This document shows, in pieces, positions 49,601 through 59,072 of a DNA stretch of 64,000 bases (positions within the stretch are counted from its first letter, which is position 1; each line of letters opens with the position of its first letter). The stretch is from assembly GCF_024763615.1 (NCBI RefSeq), contig NC_077222.1, positions 97,559,417 to 97,623,416 of the forward strand, written 5' to 3'. Origin of the DNA: Phlebotomus papatasi (Eukaryota; Arthropoda; Insecta; Diptera; Psychodidae). The translations under genes and the position numbers were made by a program. Below the pieces are notes generated by a model. The model worked only from the letters and a program-made list of their open reading frames with translations. It was not told the DNA's origin and made no database searches.

Positions 49601-52600
49601 AGTTCCCTAGCTTATTTGAAAAATGTATGGGTTCCTATTGGTATGAGCTCCTTCGGCTTCCTGAAATTTATATGTGTTCCCCAGGTTTCTTTAGGTTTCC
49701 CGGATTCATTCGGATTCTCGGGGTTCTTTTGGCTTTCCCGGGTTTCCTTAGGTTCCCCAGACTCTCAAGGGTTCCGCAGGTTGAAAAATCTTTATTTCAT
49801 AAAAATTATTCAAGGTCATTTTCGTATTTGAACTTAATTTCGTAACTGGACAAAATTCGAAAAGTCCTAGAAAAGTCACGCTCGCTTAGGACGGAGGGTC
49901 AAAGAAGAAGAATGAAGAAAATTGGTCACAATATCGCTATATCTAACCGTTTGACCTCTGCATTATCACACCTCACCGACACAGATGGTCAAAAAGACAA
50001 ACTCTATAAAAAAAAAATAGAACAAAAATCAGCCTGGGAAGTTCCAGTAATAAAAATATGTTTGAAAATTATATTTGATCACATCAGTAAAGCTTCGAAA
50101 GTTAAATTTTCGAATAAGATTACGACGCCTCAAGATGTGAATATTTTACATTTTTAATTTGGTCTTTGAAATATCTTTCTTCGTAATTTAAAGCAGCCTT
50201 CAAAGAAATTTTTTTGGATATTGAATTTAAATTGAGATTTCTGTTCAATAAGGATACTCCAAAGTTTATGTTTTTTTACAAGTTTGAATTTTTTTACGAT
50301 CTTTTAGACTAAAATTATGTATAAAATGTTTTAGAACTTCAAGTCGTAAATTCTAAATTTCTATTCCTTTCGATAAATTTAGTAATTTTAAAAGTTCCTT
50401 TCATTAGCTAATTCCGAAAATTTTATTTTCGCAAGCAGATAGTTTAGTAAACTATATAAATATTATTAAGCGTATCGAAAATTCTTTTGTTTAGTTATTT
50501 CGAAATATTCTCGCATAAGTATTCATCTTTTAAAGATGATTCTGCTTTCAATTTGTAAATTCTAAGATCTTATTAATTTCGATTAGCTCTATTATTAATA
50601 ATTTTATTTTAAAAGTTAATTTCAAAAGTTTTTTATTTTCGAAAATAGATATTTTGGAAATAGATTTTATTAAGTGTATCATATTATTCTTTCATTCAGT
50701 TTTTATTCATTTATTCGGCTATTTCGAAGTAATCTCATAGATATTAGTAGAAAAATTACCTAGTAGATTGTGGACAGTCTAAGATCCCTAAGAACTGTAA
50801 TAGATTTCGTGATTGTAAAGAAAATCTGATGTGAAATTTAATTGTATCAATGGAAGTCCGGAAATTGTTGAAGGTAGAAAATCACTCAGGGAAAATGCAT
50901 CAACTTTTTTTCTGAGCTTTCGGCTCTGTCTCCAAGCCTTTATGAGTGATCAATTGCGTTTCGCTCAATTTGGTCAAAATTATTTTGCACTTTGTGCGAA
51001 CAAAGACTAGTTCCCAGGCTCCACGGAAGTCCCGAGAATAGGAGGAAAAAATAGAAAATTTGTCTTGCCAAGAGTAATGAAAACTGAAAATTGAACGAAA
51101 CTCAGAGAAGAACTTGAAGACTTGACCACTGATTAAGGATTGGAGTCTGAGCGGAAAGTTCTGAAAAAAGTTAATGCATTTTCCCTGAGTGATTTTTCAC
51201 TTCCGACAATTTCCGGGCCCCCAATGATGTAATAGATTTCGACTGTTTTATCAATAAAGTCAAAGGCGAGATTTTGGTCTAATTTATGCTTTGCAATTTC
51301 ACTTTATTTTGCCGATATTTCGATCGGCTCCCGCCTTTGACTTTATTGATTTCAAGGAACTTCCCGTTTGAAAGGAGAAGCTGCTTCTGAATTTTCCTTG
51401 TCAAATTTTCATAGTTTGTCAAAGCTTATTATTTTAAATTTTAACTGATTTAATTTTTTTTACTGAACACCAAGCCGATGTGATGAATTGAACCCAGTAC
51501 CTCTGCATCTCAAATCCGGTACTTAGAAAACCTTAATATATTTGGAAATTTCACTTTTCGTAATTGATTTTTGCTATCAAATTTGGAATGTTTCCTCATT
51601 CTAAGACTTTGAATTTTTAGCTGTGCAGATTTATTCGAATTGTTTTCGAAAGTCTTTTTCGAAAATTGAACTATGGGTCACTTTTCGAAATTTAACTAGT
51701 TTTATGTTAAATCATTAGTTGAAAATCGATACACTTTCGCTTTCTTTAACCCATTCAGTCAAAGTACCAGAAATACTTTAGATAGAATGTTCATAATTTG
51801 GGATTAGTTTGCTACAGATTAAGAGATGAATTTTTTGAAAAGAAAAAAATTTTACCTATTATGGGGGCGTGAGGAGTTGCCCTCAAACACGCGTCTTAAC
51901 GGTCACTGAATTTAAATTCTGTGCATTAATTCATTACAAACTCTATTGATTCAGATAGAGTAACTATCCAAGAAAACACATTGGCAACTAGAATTCAAAT
52001 CAGGAAAGAGGCCAATTTTAACAAATTCGACGGGATATCGAATTTTCCGTCCGCCATTTTGAGCAAAAATTTTGCATGACTTTCCGAGAAGTGAGAAACG
52101 AACAACAAAATGTATTCTCATCTCTGTGGGGCTATTTTTTCCAAGTAATTGAAGGACTAAAGTAACTAAAAATTCATTCCCGACAGAAATTCGAATATCA
52201 ATTGCCCTGGAATAAATCATCTAAAATCACTCAATTTGCGTATGATGTATAATACCATGGTAAGGAATGGGTTAAGCTCTTTAAGCGAACGAAAAAAAAA
52301 CAAAACGGTTGGACTAGTTAAGCTTAAATTTCGAAATAATTTGAAAATACATTTTCGAAATTAAATTTCCCAAAATTTCCAGTATTTAATCAATATGTTT
52401 TAGAATTTTGAAAACTACACACTTCTCTTTTACGAATTAAAAAATATAGTAATTAAAATTTTAACAGGTTTGGTGTGGAGCAATGCGAAAAGCCGCCGTT
52501 GAAGTTAAGCTGAAAACAGCCGTTCACAGTCCCGGAAAATTCCGTGTTATCGGTACAGTATCGAATTCTGAAGATTTCCAAAAAGCCTTCAATTGCCCAC

Positions 52601-52644
52601 CATTATCACCAATGAATCCTGCCCAGAAGTGCGGTGTCTGGTGA
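43603..52644 (+). CDS. Neprilysin-like M13 zinc metallopeptidase, four exons, complete
   Basis: Type II membrane ectopeptidase of family M13 that should trim extracellular peptides. Exons: 43603-45017, 47863-48891, 48943-49222 and 52468-52644, phases 2, 2 and 0, giving 966 residues. Start ATG at 43603 follows an in-frame TAG at 43585. Domains: short basic cytoplasmic tail, membrane anchor about residues 40-61, acidic stem, then VEPCEDFYQYTCGNW opening the peptidase. The HEVTH zinc motif is at 794-798, the third ligand in GENIADNGG is Glu856 with Asp860, NAYYSRNKNQIMFPAG is the substrate region, VHSPGKFRVIGT precedes the C-terminus, and the protein ends in the family's CxVW as CGVW. All catalytic residues are present. 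Oddities: it is about 200 residues longer than typical neprilysin, from a long stem and an inserted Pro-rich/basic loop (RKRR) before LYGSCMN; the usual Cys pair just after the anchor is not seen. Introns are 2845, 51 and 3245 bp. An AATAAA at 53041 could be its poly(A) signal. Which neprilysin paralogue is uncertain. Confidence 0.95.
45043..45478. mobile_element. TA-flanked MITE of the 29784 family, carrying a nested MITE
   Basis: TAGGGGAAGGCCAGACTTCG at left and GCGAAGCCTGAAAGCCTTC at right. Removing the nested 45084-45321 element and one TA restores continuity with the 29.8-kb copy (TTTTTCCTATATTCCTTTAA). Confidence 0.88.
45084..45321. mobile_element. Nested TA-flanked MITE, CAGTAGACTCTCGCT termini
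   Basis: CAGTAGACTCTCGCTCAATC at left, GAGAGAGTCTACTG at right, TA on both sides. Ends resemble those of 14208-14539, so a related pogo-like MITE. Confidence 0.9.
45638..45897. mobile_element. MITE with TACACTGAGAGAAA termini
   Basis: CACTGAGAGAAATTCG at left and TTTTTTTCTCAGTG(A) at right with TA nearby on both sides; interior is short repeats of TTAACATT and TTTTTACCC in both orientations. 260 bp. Confidence 0.75.
46322..47520. repeat. Seven dispersed GCTGAGACACACACC-like motifs
   Basis: Motifs at about 46322 (+), 46489 (+), 46634 (-), 46793 (+), 46976 (+), 47166 (-) and 47504 (+). The 46318/46655 and 46976/47183 pairs are inverted and could be termini of short elements; the others have no partner. 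Spacing is 140-350 bp. Confidence 0.65.
47550..47763. mobile_element. TA-flanked MITE, inverted relative to 17241
   Basis: TAGGGTGAGACCTCCGTAG at left; right end inverse reads TAAGGGAGACCGAGGCAG. 214 bp, in neprilysin intron 1 just before exon 2. Confidence 0.78.
49335..49790. repeat. Degenerate minisatellite of GGTTCCC..GAGTTTCC units
   Basis: Irregular repeats of about 20-45 bp with the core GGTTCC(C) and TTTCC(C)T, often spaced by GAAAAATATATG. Reading frames through it give spurious repeats of F-P-G/R-F. Confidence 0.8.
50856..51218. repeat. Imperfect inverted repeat with decayed hammerhead-like cores
   Basis: Arms run GTCCGGAAATTGTTGAAGG, AAAATCACTCAGGGAAAATG at left and the inverse to 51218. 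Right arm has CCACTGATTAAGG ... GCGGAAAGTTC (51126-51161): the conserved G8 of CTGATGA is T, so probably dead. Left arm (minus) keeps GGCTT/GAGCC stem and GAAAGCTC but not CTGA. Resembles the unit at 36740. Confidence 0.65.
51891..52050. repeat. Dispersed repeat, copy related to 66-230
   Basis: Starts TCTTAACGGTCACTGAATTT and keeps the CATTACAAACTCTATT and TAGAGTAACTATCCAAGAAAA blocks of the copy at the left end of the window. Unclassified. Confidence 0.6.
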
Positions 52645-54947
52645 TGGTAGAAGATGCTGCTGAGAGAACGCCAAAAGACGTCCCACTGTGATTCAACTAT
52701 TAATTTGAATGTATCTATCATTGTGAACAAATGAATGTACGAAAGGATTGAGATATAAATGACAAAATTTATTAGAATCCCCCTGAATTTATTGCTAATT
52801 GATGGCCCGTTGACCTCTCCCATGGATACTCAATAATATGGGATTATTTTGAGATGATAAATGTCTCCTCCTGGCAAAAGTAATCTTTGCGCAATAATAT
52901 CTTTTTTTATTTGCCCCATGTGAAAGACTCATGGAAGCAATTGCCTCATTGTAATGTATTATTCCATTTAGTACAAAATAGTCCCCTCTAACGATTCAAT
53001 TACATGTAATTTAAACTTAATTATATGATTTGGTGTCATCAATAAAAGTGTTTTAAAGCTGGCAGATTTGTTTTCATCATCATCAACTTTTTAATTGAGA
53101 CCATCAATAAGTATTAAAAGTATACATGCGTGATAAGTATTTGCGGAGTGTTGCTTAAAGAATGATTTATTGCACAGTTTATGTTTTCTCGAAGTGTTTA
53201 ATGTACTGATAGTCTTTGTTTTTGATTTTTCTTGGCAATTACATATCCAACAAAGGAATATACATTCCTCCTGGAGATATGGCATTGATTTAAATGCAAT
53301 TTTCTTTAAGAAGAATTTATGGGTCTAGAGACCACACTTGAAGTGTTATGTGTTAGAGCTCCTTGTGAGATTTTGAGCCTTTATGGGATCCAATGATATT
53401 TATTAAAATGAATTCATTGTTCTGATTCTGGTCAATTATTCAATTTAGCGAATTAAAGATGAAGACAACTTGCTTTGAGACTCCTCTCAAGTGTAATTTC
53501 TTGGAGTAATTGTACCCATCAGAAAAAAGCCATGTTGTACGAGATTGAATGATGAGATGAACTAGATTTGTTTATATGCAATACCACGTCAAATGGCATT
53601 CTGTTATCATGTTCACATTTTCCCTCAATTACAATAACATGATATAATTTAATATTGTGACTTATTGCCAACCTCAGGAGCGACGCACTAAAAGCCCCCC
53701 AGACGCGCGTAGACCTTGTGGTGTCATTATTCATTTGATCAAAAAATTGTCTCTGGAAGTGTTTGTAAATAGAAAGATTGATATGCCATCATTTTACATC
53801 ATGTTGTTGATGGTAAAGACTTGATTGGATGCTCAAGAGTCTATTGAGAAAATTTTTGGTGGCACAATAAATTGGATTTCTCAAGCAATTTTCCTTGTAG
53901 TACAAATTGTATTACAAAAGTTACCTTAATTCGATTAAAATAGCTATTTCCGTTATAGCCGTTATAGCACGTTCTAAATTGAAACTATGGCTGGGGTTGA
54001 TTGAGAACCGTAAAGCCGAGAGTTTACGATGACAGCCGATAATTTGATATTTGTTAGATTACCCGCAATATCTGTCACTGTTGACAGTTCATCCTATAAA
54101 ATTTTATAGCAATATAAAATAACAGCAATTTAAACAAAATAAACTTTCGTGTTTTGCTTATTATAAAATTACAAACCATAAAATGCAGAAAAAATATCAA
54201 CAAGTCATTTAAATTCACTTTATTTTATTATACCAGCTTTCTGCAGAGTGTTAAAGTCACAACAAGTGGTTAAACATTGGGGTAACATTCTATTTATGTC
54301 TCTCTTAAACGTAAATAAATATTTTATCATCGTAAAATACAAATTGCACTTCAAAATTGATTGATTTACTGTAAAGATAGGTGTGCATTTTTCACATCGT
54401 CTCATCAAACACTAAACTGTTTTCCTGACTTATCTCTTTGATGTGGTAAGTCTTTCATAAATAACAATTGAGCCAAGGGAAAAAGAGTCAAAATAGCGTG
54501 TGACGAAATCCAAACAATTTTTGTCATGTTGATGTCATGGACTTTGAAGGGATTTCTTCTTCAATTTGGAATCCAAAGAAGCGCGCAATAAGAATTCCCA
54601 TCTAAAGACTTTAATTTATATGGATAGATGGGTATATGATGGAAAAAAGGACCACCCGAAACTTTCTTCTCCACACTTCATTAGGATTTATTATAAGAAG
54701 ACTAATGCTTACACATTTATTCAGAATTGTCTATTTCGACAAAAATCTATTTACTCAGTCACATGGAAGAAAAGGTTTGTTGTATAGACGTTTTCTTCAA
54801 GCATCAAGGGATTTAATTAATTTTTTCGTGTGAATAATGTTGACATTTAATATTTTTTAATCCACATTAAACCCCAAATAGACGACTACCTAGTGGGTAA
54901 AATTAATCAGTTGGGTTTATAACGAAAAAAAAAATCTCAAAAGATAT
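52645..54947. other. 3' flank of neprilysin, no gene recognised
   Basis: AATAAA at 53041-53046 is the first standard poly(A) signal after the stop. The remainder is AT-rich with short unrecognised frames. Confidence 0.4.
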
Positions 54948-55220
54948 TTATAGATAGGGCTTCTTCCCAAAAAAAACCTCAGTTATTCCTTTGATTTCTT
55001 TTGCGTCTGGAGGATCACTTTCTAGATAAATCAAAATCGTCCCAGTGAAAGATACTTCCTCTTTTACCAACAACAAACCAGTCTCTTCTTTAGACAAGGT
55101 ACACATTTCAAGGGGACAAATCAAGTGTTGTAATTGCACTATTTTGTACTTTCCTAACTCAAGCTGTGCATCTTTTATTTGTCTCTGCAGCAATAGCTTC
55201 CGGAGAATCTCTCTTTGAGA
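54948..55220 (-). CDS. Possible terminal exon of an unidentified gene
   Basis: On the minus strand an exon-like frame begins right after a plausible acceptor (attttag just right of the frame) and runs SQREILRKLLLQRQIKDAQ, then QLQHLICPLEMC, KEETGLLLVKEEV, FTGTILIYLES, and ends KKPYL then TAA. About 89 residues, amphipathic, no stop. A candidate 44-bp intron (donor gtaaga, branch-like ttactaat) would join it in frame to a short stretch ending GCSFACHR. I do not recognise the protein. It could equally be a chance frame; composition is more protein-like than other nearby frames. Confidence 0.3.
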   Translation of the reverse strand, partial: SQREILRKLLLQRQIKDAQLELGKYKIVQLQHLICPLEMCTLSKEETGLLLVKEEVSFTGTILIYLESDPPDAKEIKGITEVFFGKKPYL

Positions 55221-55453
55221 CTAAAATAGGCAATTAGTAAGACAACACGCAAGACATCTCTTACACGGTGACATGCAAAAGAACAACCAATGAATTCCAA
55301 TAGGATTTGCTTCTTACTATTTTATGAAAATAATTGTCACTTTCAGCAGTACACCGCTAAAGGCCAATCCAAGACAAACCTCTTTACCAAGCCCTCAATA
55401 ATTCGTGTTTATTTTGCTCAAAGTGCAAAAGCATCAGACAAACTGACTAGGAC

Positions 55454-55709
55454 TAGGGTAAAGTGATATAATTTGGAATTAGTGTTACAAGTTGGACAAT
55501 TCGCCGGTACAAGTTGGACATGGCTTTTTTCTTGATAAACAGTACAAAATTTGTTTTTAAGCACAAGGAACCAAATTATAAAATTAAAGCATTAAAAATA
55601 TACAAATAAAAATGAAGTACTAAATTTATCAAAACAAAAATCCCTGTCCAAATTGTACCACTGTCCAACTTGTACCACTGCACTGTCCAACTTGTACCAC
55701 TTTACCCTA
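55454..55709. mobile_element. TA-flanked MITE, TAGGGTAAAGTG family, 256 bp, opposite orientation
   Basis: TAGGGTAAAGTGATATAAT at left and GTACCACTTTACCCTA at right; CAATTCGCCGG shows it is inverted relative to the other two. TGTCCAACTTGTACCACT is triplicated at the right end. Confidence 0.9.
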
Positions 55710-56709
55710 TTTGCTTGTAGCTAAATCTGAATTTACTGAACAACTGAAAGGCTAAGAACTCTTATCTCAACAGCATGTCTTGAGGTGCGAATTGGTTTGT
55801 ATTAAGTCAATTTTAGAAAGTGCTAGATTTCTCAAGTACAAACGCTGCAATATTGCATAATGTGGGAAAATGGCAATAAATTTTGCATTGCACATTGTTT
55901 TTCAAAAGTGTCATTTTCACACTTTCAAATTTAATACAACACACAGTAAATCACAATTTTATTGACTCTCTGCAAGAAGCACGTAAATATTTCTATAAAT
56001 AACTCGGTAGTTTGGTCTTAGATAGCTTTATGAATTATTGTATGCACTTAAACAATGGGAGTGCATTGTGTTGCAATTGGCTTTTCAAAAGATAAATTAA
56101 ATTCGGAAATTGCATGTGATTGAATTTGTATTGTAAAATTGTTACAAGAAAAATACATATAGAAAATGCGTATTAAAAAAAATATTATTTGGAATATTTT
56201 TTATTTAGGTTATTAAGAAAATACTTTAGAATTTTAACTTATGTAGGGGCCACTTCAATCTAGAAGGTGATATTCTCTTAACATTTGGCTTGTAGAAATG
56301 TATCCGAAAAACAGTAAAACAGACTGATTGAATTCAACTCGTTGTGACGCCACGAGCCTAGTTGCTCCTGTTACATCTACCTTGAGCATATTTCCGATTA
56401 TATCTGCAATAGGGCCTATTTTGTAATTGAAATTTATTTGTCTGATAAAATGTAAAAGATCGTTATATACGACAAAAGACTATACAGCCTGATAAAAAGC
56501 ATTTCCGCCGTTTGGCTTTGGAGGCTGGTCACCAACGCTAAGACGGCGGCGGACGCCTGATTCATGCCTTATTGCTACATACTTTTTGTTAAAATTGTGT
56601 ATGCTTAAGAGTAATAAATATATAATAATATCGTAGCGACAATTCAGGGTAACTGTACCAAATTTCGGCATAGTTATATGCAAGCGCTAGTCTTAAGTTT
56701 GAAATGCAA
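55710..56709. other. No gene recognised
   Basis: AT-rich sequence. The minus-strand 67-codon frame at 56480-56683 has no motif. Confidence 0.4.
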
Positions 56710-56929
56710 TAGGGAAATGTTGACATGGTTTGCACAGAATGAACCTTCAAACAACGCAAACTTTCTCATTGTTTACAAACAGCTAGTTCGTCATTTTTTA
56801 GTCATAAGATAGATAATTATTAAACTCATGAGACGAGATGAGAAATGGTAAGTCAGTTCTTTGCAAACAAAGAGAAAATTCGCATCGTTTGAATGTTCAC
56901 TCTGTACGAAACATGCCTACATTCCCCTA
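56710..56929. mobile_element. TA-flanked MITE, sister of 33458-33678
   Basis: TAGGGAAATGTTGACATGG at left, CATGCCTACATTCCCCTA at right, same internal order (CTTCAAACAACGCAAA, GTTCGTCATTT, GAGAAAATTCGCATCG). 220 bp. Confidence 0.9.
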
Positions 56930-57259
56930 TTACTACTCGAACTCAAAGAGAGAGAACAGTTTTATAATCCACTTTTTACCAACATTTTTTTAATACAAAT
57001 TAATTTTTTATTACTTCTTTTTAATGAATGTTGCTTGGAACTTTGTAGATAGTTTATCGTTTTAGTTCCCTCGAAAATTATTGTTAAAACATTTTGAAAT
57101 GAATAAAGATATAGACATAGATTTGGGTAATATCTCGGCCAACTCCATTCCCATACTCTGCTAAATAAAAAAGGGTCAAATCGATCCAAATTTGATCCTT
57201 TTGCAAAGGATGGATCAAATTTGGATCAGTTTGATCCTTTTATTTTTACCAGTGTAGTT

Positions 57260-57447
57260 TTTTGCCCTTCCGGAATTTTTCCAAAGTCTTTTTCCAATCA
57301 TCTCGTTCGCCGAAGTGACATTTTGTTGCTTTTTTTGCATTGTACAGTCTTTGGAGTATTCAAAAACTAAAAATTCATTGAAAAATTGAGTAACATAAAA
57401 AGTGGCCGAAATTGCAAGCCGGCCGAAATTTAGTACAAGTCCCCTAT
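57260..57447. mobile_element. Element end related to 6180-6360
   Basis: Ends GGCCGAAATTTAGTACAAG then TCCCCTA, with internal blocks shared with the 6.2-kb copy. The opposite terminus was not identified. Confidence 0.55.
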
Positions 57448-57652
57448 GTGAATTTTTAAAACTCCAAAATAAAAATAGTCAACGTATTTTTTGTCTGCAA
57501 AAAAATTAAGCTTTAAAAGAAATGTAGAGAAAGATGAGCCGACGGTGGATGATACTCGTATTTTTTTAGGACATGAATGTCCTTCCGGTGAGCGTCGGTG
57601 TATTGGGTGCAATCCAAAATAAAAACACACAATGTACCATTTTTTTTTTTTA

Positions 57653-57689
57653 CCAGAGCTTTCGACACCTATCGTGTCTTCTTCAGTGG
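57653..57689 (-). ncRNA. Hammerhead-ribozyme-like motif, left arm
   Basis: Same bases as the 57875-57911 motif, on the other strand of the left arm. Confidence 0.55.
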
Positions 57690-57874
57690 CTGTTGAAGGA
57701 ATTTATTTTTTTTTCTAGCGCTCCCAACTAATTTCAAACAACTGATGTATAAAAAAGTAGACCAAAACTTGACAAAATATCCAAAGAAAGACTAACCAAG
57801 AAATAAGTGAACAACCTTGTAAAAATTCAAAATGAAAAATACATTATAAATTCAAAAATAAATTCCTTCAACAG

Positions 57875-57911
57875 CCACTGAAGAAGACACGATAGGTGTC
57901 GAAAGCTCTGG
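57875..57911 (+). ncRNA. Hammerhead-ribozyme-like motif, right arm
   Basis: CCA (875-877), CTGAAGA core, extra A885, stem II GACAC/GTGTC with loop GATAG, GAA, palindromic AGCT, C908 as predicted cleavage position, TGG closing stem I. The inverted twin is at 57653-57689. Confidence 0.55.
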
Positions 57912-58631
57912 TAAAAAAAAATGGTACATTGTGTGTTTTTATTTTGGATTGCACCCAATACACCGACGCTCACCGGAAGGACATTCATGTCCTAAAAAAA
58001 ATACGATTAAAAGAAATGAGTCTACTGATTCATTATCATCTAAGATATGTCTAAGCAAAAATGAGAAATGCCATCTATACCACCAAATTTGAGGAACTCT
58101 ACTGTATATAAATATTTAGCCTATTTTAGCACATACATGTACTAAACCAATTCCCAATTCGTAACAAAATGTTAAAAAAAAATCAGTAAACCATAAAGCC
58201 TAACTGTTAATTTTTAGCATAATCCTCAGAATATTAAAATAATTTAACCAATAAAATATATGTATTTCTCAAAAGCTCGGATTGGCCAGGCCATAAACAT
58301 ATTTAAAGCAATGAAAACTTTAACCAATCAGAGAACGTAATGCTATTGGAATATTTTATGTGGTTGACTGTTTAGTTTAAGGTGGATTATTTTAAAGTGA
58401 ATTTATATTATTCTATTTTAAATATTGTTAATAGCTTCAACACATTTAGATAAAAATAGTCAATAAAAAAATTAACCAAATAAATATAAAATTTTTAAAT
58501 GAATAAAAAGAGTCAAAAATATTTTTGGCAAAAAGAAAGAATATATAATATAATACTGTTTTTCTATTCAAAAGAAAAAATGTAGCAGGAAATAGACGGA
58601 GACACTGAACCTTTCTTGATTTTCACAATTT

Positions 58632-58683
58632 TATTCTCTACGACGTTTCGAGGATGGATGTCCTCTTCATCAGGTATCGAATA
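58632..58683 (-). ncRNA. Hammerhead-ribozyme-like motif, left arm
   Basis: Exact inverse of 58785-58836, so the same structure would form in minus-strand RNA. Confidence 0.65.
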
Positions 58684-58784
58684 TTCTGTGTCGGTCAGTC
58701 GAATGGTGAACATCACAGATCAATTTGTGATCAAAGTTCAAGTGCAGTGTAACAACTCCCACCTGTACGTGATTTTCCCTGCCA

Positions 58785-58836
58785 TATTCGATACCTGATG
58801 AAGAGGACATCCATCCTCGAAACGTCGTAGAGAATA
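58785..58836 (+). ncRNA. Hammerhead-ribozyme-like motif, right arm
   Basis: Stem I TATTC+TAC pairs with GTA+GAATA around a GA/GA internal loop; core CTGATGA at 58795-58801; extra A; stem II GAGGA/TCCTC with loop CATCCA; GAA; palindromic ACGT stem III; C58826 at the expected cleavage position. The palindromic two-pair stem III suggests dimeric cleavage as described for Penelope-like elements. The extra A after the core is a departure from the strict consensus. Confidence 0.65.
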
Positions 58837-59072
58837 AAATTGTGAAAATCAAGAAAGGTTCAGTGTCTCCGTCTATTTCCTGCTGCAAAAGAAAAAAAAA
58901 TGAAAAAAATATTTCTCAGGAACACTTCTTTTAGTACATGACTTTTCTCATATGCTTCTGTATAATCGTCTTTTCTTTCATTGGTTTCTGTCACGATTGT
59001 TTTCACCAGTTCTCGTCGTGTTCCAAAAACACCAAACAGTCGTGACAGGAACCAATCCAAAGAAAAGTCGAT

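Larger units (their letters stand above)
49223..52467 (+). other. Third intron of the neprilysin gene
   Basis: The first 500 bases are a degenerate minisatellite (49335-49790). Further on are a long imperfect inverted repeat with ribozyme-like remnants (50856-51218), a second small inverted repeat around AAAGTCAAAGGCG (51250-51360), and at 51891-52050 a stretch related to 66-230 of this window. The rest is plain AT-rich sequence. Confidence 0.65.
57513..58018. mobile_element. Penelope-like inverted LTR pair with hammerhead-like motifs
   Basis: Arms 57557-57710 and 57854-58005 are inverted copies, differing mainly in poly-A/T length, around a 143-bp centre. A 12-bp direct repeat TTAAAAGAAATG flanks the unit (57513-57524, 58007-58018); on the left, 32 extra bases separate it from the arm. 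Each arm has one ribozyme-like core. Inverted LTRs, a short one-sided extension, a target duplication and an internal hammerhead are features known of Penelope-like elements; no reverse transcriptase remains. Confidence 0.75.
58585..58883. mobile_element. Perfect 100-bp inverted LTR-like pair with hammerhead-like motifs
   Basis: 58585-58684 and 58784-58883 are exact inverse copies (100 of 100) around 99 bp. Approximate direct repeat CAAAAGAAAAAATG lies outside (58569-58582 and 58886-58902, differing in A-run length). Perfect arms imply a recent insertion or copy correction. Each arm holds a full hammerhead-like core. Confidence 0.85.

Noticed and set aside
49420..49845. 141-codon frame with FPGF/RFP repeats
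   Set aside because: By-product of the GGTTCCC minisatellite inside neprilysin intron 3.
51250..51360. Inverted repeat with GAAATATCGG as another ribozyme arm
   Set aside because: A GAA-palindrome-C tail is present but there is no CTGANGA upstream.
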